A DNA stretch of 64,000 bases from JAHOYW01 sp963664605 (GCA_963664605.1 OY761536.1:4277710-4341709), one strand, 5' to 3'. Shown: positions 17,391 to 26,918, numbered from the stretch's first letter. The notes: a model not told the origin generated them from the letters alone. Numbers and translations are program-made.

Positions 17391-17696
17391 ATGATATGGA
17401 CAAAGACTCCGTGGCTTTTATCCAGGGCTGTTAAAATTATACCTCTGTTCGGGGTAAAATGAAGAGGTAAATATACATTTAAGAAACTTGCACACGGCGT
17501 TATTTCATTTCTTGACGGGACATTGACGATTGCTCATGATGGAATACCCTTTGATGATTTCGGGAAATTATTTTCTCTCGGTTCATCGGGCTGGGAAAAA
17601 CAGGGAATCAAAAACGAAGACCCGGCAGGTATGGGGTTTTTCGTATCGACATTATTTGAGTCGGTGTTTGAGTTTTACTCAGCCTTTTTGCATTAA
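17391..17696 (+). pseudogene. Degraded GHKL-type ATPase gene fragment
   Basis: The frame from 17391 reads through an in-frame TGA (17460-17462) to a TAA at 17694. After the TGA it contains IAHDGIPFDDFGKLFSLG and then SSGWEK, NEDPAGMGFF. The D-x-G-x-x-F and DPAGMG blocks in this order match the N and G1/G2 boxes of GHKL (Hsp90/MutL/histidine-kinase-type) ATP-binding domains, in particular the LFSLGxSGW...EDPAGMG variety seen in mobile-element-borne ATPases. Only about 100 codons remain, there is no upstream half, and the frame stops right after the G2 box. It is probably a relic of an inserted element between two catabolic loci. Confidence 0.55.
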
Positions 17697-17881
17697 AACT
17701 ATTAATGTATGACAAGTTAAGGTTAAAAAAATATTTTCCCCCAAATAATAGTAAAAAAAATTAAATATTGTAAAAAATACTTTTTTTGGGGGGAACAACT
17801 TGAAAATTAAAAGCTTATATAAAAATGGCATTTTGAAAACTTCAATATAATTATCCAAATGCCATAATTATTCCATTTTTC

Positions 17882-19444
17882 TTAATAGATGCTCTTTAAT
17901 TGCCAAGAATCCATCTTCTGGAGGAACGCATCCTGACCTTGAGCACGAATAGAAACACCTAAACTGTCTGTACGGCTGGGATAAACCCGTAACGCAATAC
18001 ACTGTCGACCATTTACAAATATTTCCACTACGCTTTTGTCAATAAAAATTCGAAGCTTCAAAGGTTCTTCTGGTTTAACATAAACAGGGGCAGTTTCAGG
18101 AGCTCTTGAACAAACATCCGGCAGGATAGACGAACGGGATGTATCAACCGTAATCAAACTATCTCTCTTGACTTTATCTTCAGTTTTTTCGCTGTAACGA
18201 GCCCAATTACGGTAACCTCGATCTTTGAAAAAAACGATTCGAGTATACTCTTCGCCATCTGGCGATCTGAGAATATTCAACTCAACATTATTTGCATCAC
18301 GCGTGTCTATCTCGGCTATAATTTCCATTACATTGCCTTGAATACCATTAAGAACTGTTTCACAGTTGGCTGGAATGAGCATAGGTTCCACATAGTTATA
18401 ATCTCTCCTGAGAGATTCTATATCGCCGGCAGGTTCAATTCCAAGTTCATTGCTTCCACACAGTGTTAAACGACGCGGCAAACTCATGATCTTATTATAG
18501 CCCTTTCTCCCTGAGTTAATATTGAAAATGGTTACAACGTCACCGCATTTGTCAGGTGCTGCTGTCGGTGCATGTACGCCACCAGGTAGAAAGGCCCCAA
18601 ATGTAAATGAGCCGCCATTTGTTACAACAAACTTATCCCGGTCCGTGTCATAGTCGCCGATTAGATAGTTTCCTCCGCTTGTATGGCTGAAATGTAACAA
18701 GATGTATCTATCTCCAAGAGGCCAAAAATAAGGACAGGCTCCGTCATCGCCAGGTAACCCAAAGATATCACCTTCCAGGAAAGGGTGCAGATATTCCCAG
18801 GTTTTCAGGTCATTTGAACGAAAAAGGAACTCTTCACGAATCAGTCTGCCGTTCTGCGGGTTCCGTGCCCGTCCGCCGGAAAGAGAATAATATGAATCTC
18901 CTTTTTTCCAGATACAGGGATCGAATACATGGTATGGCGCGTCGGGATCACACGGAATGACCGCACGCCCCGTGATCTTCTCCCAGTTTAATAAGAGTGG
19001 ATCGCTTGAAACGGCAACCATATTACCGTGTGCAAGACCATGATACATTGCAACAACATGATCTTCCTCTACCAAAGTAGCACCGGAAAAACACGCCTTC
19101 TCGGGGTTTGGATAGATTGCATGAGGCAGATCCCGCCAATGGACCAGATCATTACTGACAACATGTGCCCAATGTTGACGTGGATCCTGCGGCGGAAAGG
19201 CTTGATAAAAGAGGTGCCATCGCCCTTGCCAATAACAAAGGCCATTAGGATCATTTAGTCTTCCTTCAGGAGAGGTCAAATGGTAAACCGGAATATACCG
19301 GTCTGCAGATTGGGACTGCCGTAAATGCTTGAAATGTTTAACCATGGGATTCTGCGCCAACTCTGCTTCCTGCTCTTCAAGAGTGCTGCTAAAACTAAAC
19401 TGGGGTATAGCAGATGTATAATCTTGATTATGTATGTCGCTCAT
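17882..19444 (-). CDS. GH32-family protein with altered ECP motif
   Basis: A 520-residue five-bladed beta-propeller plus beta-sandwich of glycoside hydrolase family 32. NDPNG (64-68, nucleophile Asp65), CFSGATL (FSGS-type, 118-124) and FDP (174-176, usually RDP) are present. At the place of the acid/base motif ECP it has ACP (236-238), so the catalytic Glu seems to be Ala; the Arg of RDP is also changed. The C-terminal sandwich ends with LRIFIDKSVVEIFVNG, the classical GH32C signature. It is either a non-hydrolytic binding protein, or it uses another acid. No signal peptide is seen. CAGGAG with 8-bp spacing supports the ATG. Known members split beta-fructosides such as sucrose, inulin or levan. 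Confidence 0.87.
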   Translation of the reverse strand: MSDIHNQDYTSAIPQFSFSSTLEEQEAELAQNPMVKHFKHLRQSQSADRYIPVYHLTSPEGRLNDPNGLCYWQGRWHLFYQAFPPQDPRQHWAHVVSNDLVHWRDLPHAIYPNPEKACFSGATLVEEDHVVAMYHGLAHGNMVAVSSDPLLLNWEKITGRAVIPCDPDAPYHVFDPCIWKKGDSYYSLSGGRARNPQNGRLIREEFLFRSNDLKTWEYLHPFLEGDIFGLPGDDGACPYFWPLGDRYILLHFSHTSGGNYLIGDYDTDRDKFVVTNGGSFTFGAFLPGGVHAPTAAPDKCGDVVTIFNINSGRKGYNKIMSLPRRLTLCGSNELGIEPAGDIESLRRDYNYVEPMLIPANCETVLNGIQGNVMEIIAEIDTRDANNVELNILRSPDGEEYTRIVFFKDRGYRNWARYSEKTEDKVKRDSLITVDTSRSSILPDVCSRAPETAPVYVKPEEPLKLRIFIDKSVVEIFVNGRQCIALRVYPSRTDSLGVSIRAQGQDAFLQKMDSWQLKSIY

Positions 19445-19544
19445 ATGGTTTTCTCCTGTTATATGTAAAATGTGTGTTCTAGAATTTATATCTGGATATC
19501 TATCTGTTTAAAAAATTGGTTGTTATCAAAATTATTAATTCATC

Positions 19545-21692
19545 CTATTGTTTAATAGCTTTATTAAGTGGACTGAAGTAGCCTTTGTTCATGAATTCGT
19601 TGTAGGCTGTGTTAACTGCCAAAGGCTGTTGCTCGAAAATCTTTCGCATTAATTCGTGTCGCTGTTTAAGTACTTGCGCCGCTTGTTTCAGATCGACATG
19701 CTTACCAAGCTTATAATTAATTGCGAAACGGTATGCCTGAGCTTGCAAATTAGTAAATTCTAAGCCAATGCTGAGAAATGCAATCCGTTTCTTGATGATC
19801 GGATCTTTTGCGACTTTATCCGCGGATTCCAGCAATTTCCGGAGCTTTTCAATAACCTCCTTGGTAAATATTGCTGCTGTAGCATCCACACGATAGTTAA
19901 CTACTTGGTGTTTTCGGTTGTGGGCAATATATCGGTATAATTTACAACGTTTAGCGCTAAGCTCTTCAGCTTGGCGAAAATATTCACGAATAAAACTCGC
20001 AGCAGCCCCAAATCCTGACTTGCAGTAATCATCAATGATCGCATCAACATCAGCATCTGGGTTCCACATTACTCTTGCCAGTACATAATAATTAAGTCCT
20101 TGCGTAGACCAGTAGTGTACTATTCCGTCGATATCGGTCGCAATGGCATTGTGTTTAGCTGCGAATTTCATGCTAGTAGCATATTCGCGGTTGAACTCAA
20201 GAACCCCCTCGCGAGAAGGCCCGCAAAGGTTATTCGGTCTCCAGTAGATATTTTGGGCCATTGATGCCCACTCGTTCCACCAATGCCGTTGTTTTTGAGA
20301 ATAAAGCTTACATGCGAAGCGTACTACCATATTGGAGTGGAGCTTATTGATGACTGGAGGTGGCGTGTATACGCTGTAGGCGTCAACCGTAAACAACAAA
20401 TTAGGATATGCCTTGCACACGCGTTCAGCTATTTGATTCCAAAACCATACGTAGCGGTCAGAAAGTGAATATTTCGTTTTACCAATAGGGACTATCAACT
20501 TGGGACTGTTGGGTGGATCAAGAGTAATACAGCCGGGCTTTCCTAGCGCATTAACTTTACATATGCAAAATTGGTCACTTCCCCCGTCATTAGGTGAAAG
20601 CGAGACGCTTTTGAGCGATGGTTTGGTCTTGACTTTATTAATCAGAGATTTTGCAATAAAATCTATAAGTTCACGGTTCGATACGCACAAACGGGCGCGA
20701 TTACTACTCTTTTGTTTACGTGAACCATCCGCTTGCAAAGCGAACCAGCCAGGATGTTCTTGTCCGTGCTCTTTGTAGAGTAAACCAAAAGCATGTCCAC
20801 CATTAATATTTACATTGCCACCAAGCCGGTTCCAACCAGCCCAGCCGCCCATACCTCTTTGAGGAGAGTAAGCCTTTGGAGTCCATGCTTTCCTTAAGAT
20901 TCGTTCCCGGTCACCTTTAGCGAACCCTAGGTAAATGGCCCCTTTAGTATTGCGTTTACTTGAGAAATACGACCGTACTCTACGCTGCCGGATGGAGGGA
21001 CTGTAGCGTATATCTAGCGGTGGAACACAGACCGTTGAACATTTCGGTACAACTTTACCCAACTCACCTGGCCAGAGATAACGGAAACCAAGTTTTTCTA
21101 ATAAAGTGGTTACCGCATAAAGAGTACCTCCTGGCGTGATTTCATCATCAATTCCCATTAACACCAAAGCATTAGGCATGGTTTTTATAACTATTCCGCC
21201 TGGTTTGAGTCCTTCGGTGTCAATGCCGAGTAACTTCGTTAAATTTGATTTACCAATCAAAATGTAGTTTTCAGCATTGACTTTTTCAGAGATAATCTTT
21301 CCATTTTTCAAACTGACTGCACCAAGCTGGTTTGCTCGATATGTCTTGATTTTTGTGCCAGACATCTGCTGAAGATTTTCAACGATTACCCTCCTGGCTA
21401 TGGGGGGTACCCGCCAGCCAATACCCCTGTTGCTTTTCTTAGGGGCAGGAGTCGGCAATACCACAATTGCGCGCGGTTTACCCTCTTCTATAAGTGTTAG
21501 CGCCTGAGACTGCCCGGTCGCCATCGCTGTAGCACTTAAGGTTAATATATATCCGAGCACTAACCTTAACAAGCTCAGCTTAATTGACAGCTTTCTGTTT
21601 TCTTGTTTATATTTGAAAAATACGCGTTCAAAAATTGTTTGCTTATCTGCTTGTATCGGATTGTCCGATGGAGTTAAATAATTGTTTTTCAT
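19545..21692 (-). CDS. DUF4838-type predicted glycan-degrading protein
   Basis: A 715-residue protein of the DUF4838 type, common in Lentisphaerota and Planctomycetota and related in architecture to GH20/GH67-like alpha-glucuronidases. A hydrophobic stretch at ~42-60 (LLRLVLGYILTLSATAMA) looks like a signal peptide with an unusually long n-region, so the true start may be further in; no Shine-Dalgarno marks the first ATG. An N-terminal beta/alpha accessory domain (~70-220) leads to the barrel region with SLSPNDGGSDQFC (~358) and DIDGIVHYWSTQGLNYY (~510), which may carry the acidic active-site residues. The C-terminal ~150 residues are helical. It is probably a secreted or periplasmic enzyme of the glycan locus; the reaction is unknown. 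Confidence 0.75.
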   Translation of the reverse strand: MKNNYLTPSDNPIQADKQTIFERVFFKYKQENRKLSIKLSLLRLVLGYILTLSATAMATGQSQALTLIEEGKPRAIVVLPTPAPKKSNRGIGWRVPPIARRVIVENLQQMSGTKIKTYRANQLGAVSLKNGKIISEKVNAENYILIGKSNLTKLLGIDTEGLKPGGIVIKTMPNALVLMGIDDEITPGGTLYAVTTLLEKLGFRYLWPGELGKVVPKCSTVCVPPLDIRYSPSIRQRRVRSYFSSKRNTKGAIYLGFAKGDRERILRKAWTPKAYSPQRGMGGWAGWNRLGGNVNINGGHAFGLLYKEHGQEHPGWFALQADGSRKQKSSNRARLCVSNRELIDFIAKSLINKVKTKPSLKSVSLSPNDGGSDQFCICKVNALGKPGCITLDPPNSPKLIVPIGKTKYSLSDRYVWFWNQIAERVCKAYPNLLFTVDAYSVYTPPPVINKLHSNMVVRFACKLYSQKQRHWWNEWASMAQNIYWRPNNLCGPSREGVLEFNREYATSMKFAAKHNAIATDIDGIVHYWSTQGLNYYVLARVMWNPDADVDAIIDDYCKSGFGAAASFIREYFRQAEELSAKRCKLYRYIAHNRKHQVVNYRVDATAAIFTKEVIEKLRKLLESADKVAKDPIIKKRIAFLSIGLEFTNLQAQAYRFAINYKLGKHVDLKQAAQVLKQRHELMRKIFEQQPLAVNTAYNEFMNKGYFSPLNKAIKQ

Positions 21693-21894
21693 AGTTCTAT
21701 TAAGGTTGTGTTTTGTTGTTATTGCTTTTCAACATACGATATAAAAAATAGGTAAAGTATGCTGAAACTACTCTGGCCAGTAATTCAACCGCGTGATCAA
21801 CTTTTGCATGGTCTACATACTATTATAATTTGTCAAAATCAAACTGTCAAGATTAAAAAATACCCCCGAAAGAATATACAAGACTGTTCTTGCT

Positions 21895-21966
21895 TCTTTT
21901 GTCCTGAAAGTATAATATTTTTTCCTTAATGTATATTGTTTATGTCCAAAATATGAAGTATAATCT
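21895..21966 (+). promoter_or_regulatory. Conserved upstream element, copy A
   Basis: The element opens with TTTTGTCCTGAAAGTATAAT, continues with a T-rich run and TGTATATTG, and closes with GAAGTATAAT. The two AAGTAT cores are 48 bp apart. Copies B (25125-25190) and C (26919-26985) share the same order of blocks. It lies upstream of the beta-helix/LamG gene. It is best read as a binding region plus promoter of a shared regulator, possibly the AraC protein at 26098. Confidence 0.6.
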
Positions 21967-22197
21967 AATGCGAGACAAGGCTTGTTCTAGCTGATTAATG
22001 TTTCTTTGCATACGGTCGCTTCCCTAATATTTAAAAGTAGATTTTAAATATTTAACAGTAGATTTTGGTAAAACTATAATTTGCTCATTTTTATAATTTT
22101 CGATGCCGGCAAATATCGTGCAGGCTTAAATTAAATTACGCAAAAATCAGGAGGAGCCTATAAGAAAAAAAGTATTAAAACCATAAGAGATATAAAA

Positions 22198-22311
22198 ATG
22201 AACACTGTTTCGATTGAAGCTGATATAAACTGTATAGAATCAATAAAAACAGTTGATATCGATTTTCGCCTGGCTTGCCGTTATTGTAAGCAAAATCAGC
22301 CCGCCGGTTAA
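22198..22311 (+). CDS. Possible 37-residue small protein
   Basis: A short frame from ATG 22198 to TAA 22309-22311 encodes 37 residues with a C-terminal LACRYCKQ. AGGAGG occurs, but ~45 bp upstream, so no proper ribosome binding site supports the start. It lies between element A and the beta-helix gene and could be a leader peptide, a relic or chance. I recognise no family. Confidence 0.2.
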   Translation: MNTVSIEADINCIESIKTVDIDFRLACRYCKQNQPAG

Positions 22312-22371
22312 TCAAAACATAAATTATCCGACGGGTCGAGTACTAAAAGAAGTTAAAAGGAGTTCAAACTT

Positions 22372-24906
22372 ATGAAACATTATTATCAGTATACGATTTC
22401 GACAGTTCTGGTATTAATAGGAATTGTCGTTCAGGGAGCTACTTACTATGTTTCTCCAACCGGTGATGACAACGATCCTGGTTCAGAACTAAGCCCATGG
22501 AGGACTATTGCCGCAAGTGTCAACCGCCTTTCTGCTGGTGATACATTATATATGCGAGAGGGTACTTATTACGAGTCAAATATTAATGTTACCTGTACTG
22601 GAACAGAACAGTCCCCGATAACGATCAAAAATTATCCCGGAGAAAAACCAGTAATTGATGGCGCTATTGAAGAACTGCAAAACCCGGACAGCAATACCTG
22701 GGTACTGGTTGACGGGAACAAAAATATATATCGCACGGCAGATGAATATACTAGCGACCAGTGGGACACTTTTTGTGGTGGAAAATTCGAATTTGAGGGG
22801 GAAAATTACTCATTGGTGGCCTATTCCAACAGAAGAAATAGGATAACCCTGGAATGGATGTTAGCCTATGACTATCTGGAATCGGACGACCATACCTACA
22901 ATAAAAATACTCCTCGTTATATGGGGCCAGGAGTAGCATATGGCGGTCCGACGGGTGAGGATAATTATATTTATATCCGATTAATTCCGTGTACTGCTCA
23001 GTCTACTTATGATGTTGAGTTTGATATTCCAGACGATCCCGATCCCAGCCAATACAGTATCAGTATTTGCAACTATAGTCATGGTCTTGATATTGACGCG
23101 GATTCGCAATACATTGTTTTTGAGGGGATCACCATGGCAAATCATATGTATGAGGTGTCCGGGCCTACTAAAAACTGGACTTTTCGTAATTTGACCCTTA
23201 CGCCTGCCCTGGGAGGTTTTGTATTTGCCAACAATGACTCTCATAACATACTAGTCGATGGTGTAACAATGAACCTTCTTATTCCCCCATGGCTAGGGTG
23301 GACCGATATAAAGGGCGTGGAAACACCAGCTGTCCGAAATCGCACGGGAGGCATCAGCTTTAGCGGCTCAACGGCTTACAGTCATGATATTGAAGTTAAG
23401 AACTGCACTTTCAACGGAGTGTTTGATGCTTTCTTACCATGCGGCGCAGAGTATAATCTCTATATTCACCACAATACCATAAATGGAGTGTGGGATGACT
23501 TTATTCAACTAGGGAGTGCAACATATAATGTCGAGGTCGCCTACAACCTAATCTGCGGAGCGGGGCCATCTCACGAGTCATCGGGTACATCAGTTTACCC
23601 GGGAATGAAATATTTCCACCACAATGTCATTGACTGTTCAGAACAGATACTTTGGACCCGGTATGACGAGGTGCGGCAACTTCGTATTGCAGGAGAAAGG
23701 GGCTGGCGTGGCCCTATTCCCATTCCTGCTCATGGAAGCGGAGGAAATGATCCATGGAAGCTGTATCAAAATACCTTTATTACAGCGGACATTGTCTCTG
23801 GTTATTTGGAGATAGGGGAATTTATGGAAAACACCACCGGGGTCAAGCACGAAGCTTATAATAATATTATCTACATGACTTGTAGACGATATGTCAGCAA
23901 AGCATGGCAAGTACATGATGGCGGCGAAATATATGATGGTAATTTATATTGGCGAGACGATGTAGGTATAGGTTTCACGCCCTTTTTTCTCGATGTATGG
24001 AACGCTACCGATAGTGCCAACTACAACTGTTTAGCCGACTTCATGAACTCGGCAAGATGGGAAGAAACCCAGGCTTATTACGGACCGGGATGGGAAAATT
24101 CCGGGGTGGAAGCAGACCCTTTGCTTAACGGTTACATGGATGGAGATTATCGCCCGGCTTGGAATTCTCCTGCAGCGTCAGGTGCAGTGGATATCTCATC
24201 AAAGGGATGGCCGGGAACAACAGCTATGTCTTGGCGAGGAGCTTTACCTGTAGGATTTGAGGATGAAACAACCAACCTTGTGGGACATTGGAAATTAAAC
24301 GAAGGGACAGGTACTACAGCAGCTGATTCGAGTGCAGGCGAGCATGACGGCACCCTTTACAATGGACCCGAATGGATTAATGGAAAAGCAAACAATGCAT
24401 TAGCTTTCCACAATGCATCATCAACGGTACAAGTACCCAATCATTCCGACTTTAATTTCGGTACCTCCACAGACTTTTCCATCTCAACCTGGATACGAGT
24501 AGATACTAAAGAGACAGGTAAAATCCTCTATAAGCGTACCATAGGTTCGGGATATCCGGGGTATATATTATATGTACGTTTAATCAACGGAATAGCTTAT
24601 TTACGTGGGCTTGTAACCGATGGCGCTCATACATGTGAAATCTCCACATCAGGTGTCGATGACGGCAAATGGCACCATATTGTCTTACTTGTGGATCGCG
24701 ATGGATATGTAACATATTATGTTGATGGGAGCTTTGCAGTTTGGAGCCAAATGGGCAACGTTGGAAATATGGATAACACTTGTCCTGTTATCATAGGTGA
24801 AAACTTTCCCGGTGCAATTGATGACATAAGGATATATCAACGTCTGCTTTCGATTGATGAAATCGAATCCTTGTATGCCATGGGAGCTGTTGGCAGCGGG
24901 CAGTAA
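22372..24906 (+). CDS. Secreted right-handed beta-helix protein with C-terminal LamG domain
   Basis: An 844-residue secreted protein. A signal peptide covers ~1-23, followed by YYVSPTGDDNDPGS and PWRTIAASVNRLSAGDTLYM, the N-terminal cap typical of DUF1565/PL-type parallel beta-helix proteins. The helix runs to about residue 610 with repeated short strands (for example NCTFNGV, HHNTINGVWDDFIQLG). Residues ~635-840 are a LamG/concanavalin-like domain starting LVGHWKLNEGTGTTAADSS. Beta-helix proteins of this kind are often polysaccharide lyases or hydrolases, and LamG domains bind glycans. AAGGAG supports the ATG. A hairpin follows the stop. The catalytic residues cannot be assigned. Confidence 0.82.
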   Translation: MKHYYQYTISTVLVLIGIVVQGATYYVSPTGDDNDPGSELSPWRTIAASVNRLSAGDTLYMREGTYYESNINVTCTGTEQSPITIKNYPGEKPVIDGAIEELQNPDSNTWVLVDGNKNIYRTADEYTSDQWDTFCGGKFEFEGENYSLVAYSNRRNRITLEWMLAYDYLESDDHTYNKNTPRYMGPGVAYGGPTGEDNYIYIRLIPCTAQSTYDVEFDIPDDPDPSQYSISICNYSHGLDIDADSQYIVFEGITMANHMYEVSGPTKNWTFRNLTLTPALGGFVFANNDSHNILVDGVTMNLLIPPWLGWTDIKGVETPAVRNRTGGISFSGSTAYSHDIEVKNCTFNGVFDAFLPCGAEYNLYIHHNTINGVWDDFIQLGSATYNVEVAYNLICGAGPSHESSGTSVYPGMKYFHHNVIDCSEQILWTRYDEVRQLRIAGERGWRGPIPIPAHGSGGNDPWKLYQNTFITADIVSGYLEIGEFMENTTGVKHEAYNNIIYMTCRRYVSKAWQVHDGGEIYDGNLYWRDDVGIGFTPFFLDVWNATDSANYNCLADFMNSARWEETQAYYGPGWENSGVEADPLLNGYMDGDYRPAWNSPAASGAVDISSKGWPGTTAMSWRGALPVGFEDETTNLVGHWKLNEGTGTTAADSSAGEHDGTLYNGPEWINGKANNALAFHNASSTVQVPNHSDFNFGTSTDFSISTWIRVDTKETGKILYKRTIGSGYPGYILYVRLINGIAYLRGLVTDGAHTCEISTSGVDDGKWHHIVLLVDRDGYVTYYVDGSFAVWSQMGNVGNMDNTCPVIIGENFPGAIDDIRIYQRLLSIDEIESLYAMGAVGSGQ

Positions 24907-24929
24907 ATCATATATCGTTAAATAGTTTA

Positions 24930-24958
24930 TTAGTTGCGCGCTAAACACGCGCAACTAA
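24930..24958 (+). terminator. Perfect 11-bp stem hairpin after the beta-helix gene
   Basis: TTAGTTGCGCG and CGCGCAACTAA pair without mismatch around a 7-nt loop, 24 bp after the stop codon. No T-run follows on the plus strand, so it could be a Rho-type or 3'-stabilising hairpin rather than a classical intrinsic terminator. Confidence 0.5.
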
Positions 24959-25124
24959 TCCAAATTGACAATAACATTTTTCCCTGATAATGCCCTATCG
25001 ACTAAAGAGGATTCCATGATAAAATTTGTGGAATAATACTTTGTTTTTTAAGCTGGCTTGGACCATCAAACAATTTTTTAATGAATCAGGAAACGCAGAA
25101 TGCAAATAATTATTTGTGCTCTTT

Positions 25125-25190
25125 TTGTCCTAAAAGTATAACAATTTTTCTTTAATATACATTGCATTATGATAAACTCTGAAGTATTCT
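25125..25190 (+). promoter_or_regulatory. Conserved upstream element, copy B
   Basis: It starts with TTTGTCCTAAAAGTATAA, followed by a T-rich block and AATATACATTG, and ends with GAAGTATTCT. The spacing of the two AAGTAT cores is 48 bp, the same as in copy A. It lies about 60 bp before the prepilin-like gene. Confidence 0.6.
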
Positions 25191-25246
25191 ATTTCATAGG
25201 TAGGATTAAAATATTAAAGTTAAATTAAAAAATTAAGGAGAATGAT

Positions 25247-26065
25247 ATGAAATTTTCACAAAGATTCACACTTATAGAACTCCTCGTTGTGATCGCGATC
25301 ATAGCAATCCTCGCATCAATGTTGTTGCCAGCCTTAAATCAAGCTAGAAAACGCGCCCAAATGGCATCATGCCTAAACAATCTGAAACAGATCGGTACCG
25401 GTACTAGTCTTTACTGTGCCGCCTGGGATGATTTTTTTCCGGTACCCGGCAAAAACTATACTTACTGCTGGAACGATCAGATTAATATGGAGCTGAACAC
25501 TCTTGGGTATCAAGGCTTTAAGAACGGAGCGTTTGTATATGATTTAAACGGTAGAGAGGTAAAGAATTTTAAAATGCTTTCGGCGTCTTATAAGGAGAAC
25601 TCAATTTTTAATTGTCCTTGCCTGATTGAAGAATACAACAGCAGTTGGTATAATGTTGCCTACAATTACAGCTACGGCAGTGAACAAGTCAATCAATATG
25701 GCGATTATTCTTATAACCTTGATTTAACATACATCAGTGGTACCGGAATTGCTCCAAAGCGTATGTGTTCGCTCACAGAGGCTTCTAACACCGCCCTTGT
25801 GGTATGCGGCGGCGGACGCGTAGTTGCTGATAAGCGAGTTATAAGTGCTAATGGTCCCGCGTGGTCCAGTCGTTATGATGATGCCGGCCAGGGACATGGG
25901 TCAAAAATTGGTACAATGGCATATTGCGATGGTCATGCCGGAAGCATGATTCTTTATCCGAACAAGCCTAATCCTAACTCAATTTTTTATGGAATTGGTT
26001 TTGATATTGATATTATCGTAAACCCACGCAAGAACCCTCCATCACCACGTCTATCATATCCATAG
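25247..26065 (+). CDS. Prepilin-type N-terminal domain protein (DUF1559/H-X-DG family)
   Basis: A 272-residue protein with the type IV pilin-like leader RFTLIELLVVIAIIAILASM followed by the conserved LLPALNQARKRAQ. The residue before the FTLIE cleavage site is Arg, not the classical Gly, as is common in Lentisphaerota members. Near the C-terminus, HGSKIGTMAYCDGHAG is the H-X(n)-DG signature, here with ten residues between His and DG. Cleavage by a prepilin peptidase and assembly or secretion through a pseudopilus machine are expected. Such proteins are encoded in many copies, often beside glycan enzymes. AAGGAG precedes the ATG. Its role here is unknown; a surface-exposed glycan-locus accessory is likely. 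Confidence 0.88.
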   Translation: MKFSQRFTLIELLVVIAIIAILASMLLPALNQARKRAQMASCLNNLKQIGTGTSLYCAAWDDFFPVPGKNYTYCWNDQINMELNTLGYQGFKNGAFVYDLNGREVKNFKMLSASYKENSIFNCPCLIEEYNSSWYNVAYNYSYGSEQVNQYGDYSYNLDLTYISGTGIAPKRMCSLTEASNTALVVCGGGRVVADKRVISANGPAWSSRYDDAGQGHGSKIGTMAYCDGHAGSMILYPNKPNPNSIFYGIGFDIDIIVNPRKNPPSPRLSYP

Positions 26066-26097
26066 ACATATAACTCCCCTGGTGATTTATATTACTC

Positions 26098-26913
26098 CTA
26101 TCTGATGTAATTACGATATGCCTGGGGAGTCATGCCAGTATGTTTTTTGAAAAACTTACAGAAGTAATATTCATTGTTGAAACCAAGTATTTCTGAAACT
26201 TCCTTTATTTTTAAATCAGAAAGGAGCAGTTGACTGGTTGCCTTGTTTAGCAATAAACGGGTCATATAATGCTTTGGAGCTATTCCCAGGCTGCGAATAA
26301 ACGCTTTAGAAAAAGCAGAGCAGGTCATATGCTGAAGCTCAGCAAGCTCAGAAACCGTAGTCATGGCATTACAGTTAGCCTCGATGTGTTCCAGGAGCTT
26401 TGTGAATTGCCGCCTCTTGTGATAACTCTTAGCTATATCGTTCAGGCTCTTGTTGCTGAACATTCCTGCAAGCATATAGAACAGCCCGTAAAGTATCACG
26501 GTATTGCCAAGATCATCATCTTTATTCCAAAACTCTTTAGTTCGGGCAATTAAATTCATTGAATCCGGCAGCTCCATAAACGAGGTTTCATTGTCAAACA
26601 AGTCAATCCCGGGAAATATTTCAATATTGAAATGAAAGGCGATGAGCTTGACCCCCGGATGAAAATCATATTTTAACGTCTGATTGCCAGGCATGAAATA
26701 TATCCTGCCCGGCTGAAGATAAAGCCTCTGAACCGGCTGTGAAGAATGGTTTTCTATATAACATCCTCCAGATGCTTTAACCTCTTCCACCGCCCATATA
26801 CGATTAACAGGTAGAGTGTTGCTACCGGGATAGTCAAACCACTTGTATTTGGCGTGAGATATGAACAAACGAAAATGTTTGCTCAGTTCAAGAATATTAT
26901 TACTGATACTCAT
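26098..26913 (-). CDS. AraC-family transcriptional regulator
   Basis: A 271-residue regulator. The N-terminal ~160 residues form a cupin-like sensing domain (YLQPGRIYFMPGNQTLKY). The C-terminal ~100 are the double helix-turn-helix, with the diagnostic IKEVSEILGFNNEYYFCKFFKKHTGMTPQAYR. It is divergent from the GH32-like gene at 27104; the intergenic region holds element C, which begins 5 bp before its start codon and provides its CAGGA ribosome binding site on the minus strand. It is the only transcription factor in the glycan locus, so it probably controls the three element-bearing genes. Confidence 0.92.
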   Translation of the reverse strand: MSISNNILELSKHFRLFISHAKYKWFDYPGSNTLPVNRIWAVEEVKASGGCYIENHSSQPVQRLYLQPGRIYFMPGNQTLKYDFHPGVKLIAFHFNIEIFPGIDLFDNETSFMELPDSMNLIARTKEFWNKDDDLGNTVILYGLFYMLAGMFSNKSLNDIAKSYHKRRQFTKLLEHIEANCNAMTTVSELAELQHMTCSAFSKAFIRSLGIAPKHYMTRLLLNKATSQLLLSDLKIKEVSEILGFNNEYYFCKFFKKHTGMTPQAYRNYIR

Positions 26914-26918
26914 AAAGC

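Larger units (their letters stand above)
21693..22371. other. Long intergenic region with repeated element and a short ORF
   Basis: This 679-bp AT-rich stretch between divergent genes holds copy A of the triplicated element (21895-21966) and a possible 37-codon ORF (22198-22311). I see no tRNA, terminator or recognisable pseudogene in the rest. The distance of about 400 bp from the element to the beta-helix gene is far greater than for the other two copies. Confidence 0.5.
24907..25246. other. Intergenic region with hairpin and repeated element B
   Basis: This 340-bp stretch contains the perfect hairpin at 24930-24958 and copy B of the conserved element at 25125-25190. An AAGGAG ribosome binding site precedes the next gene. 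I see no other gene in it. Confidence 0.5.
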
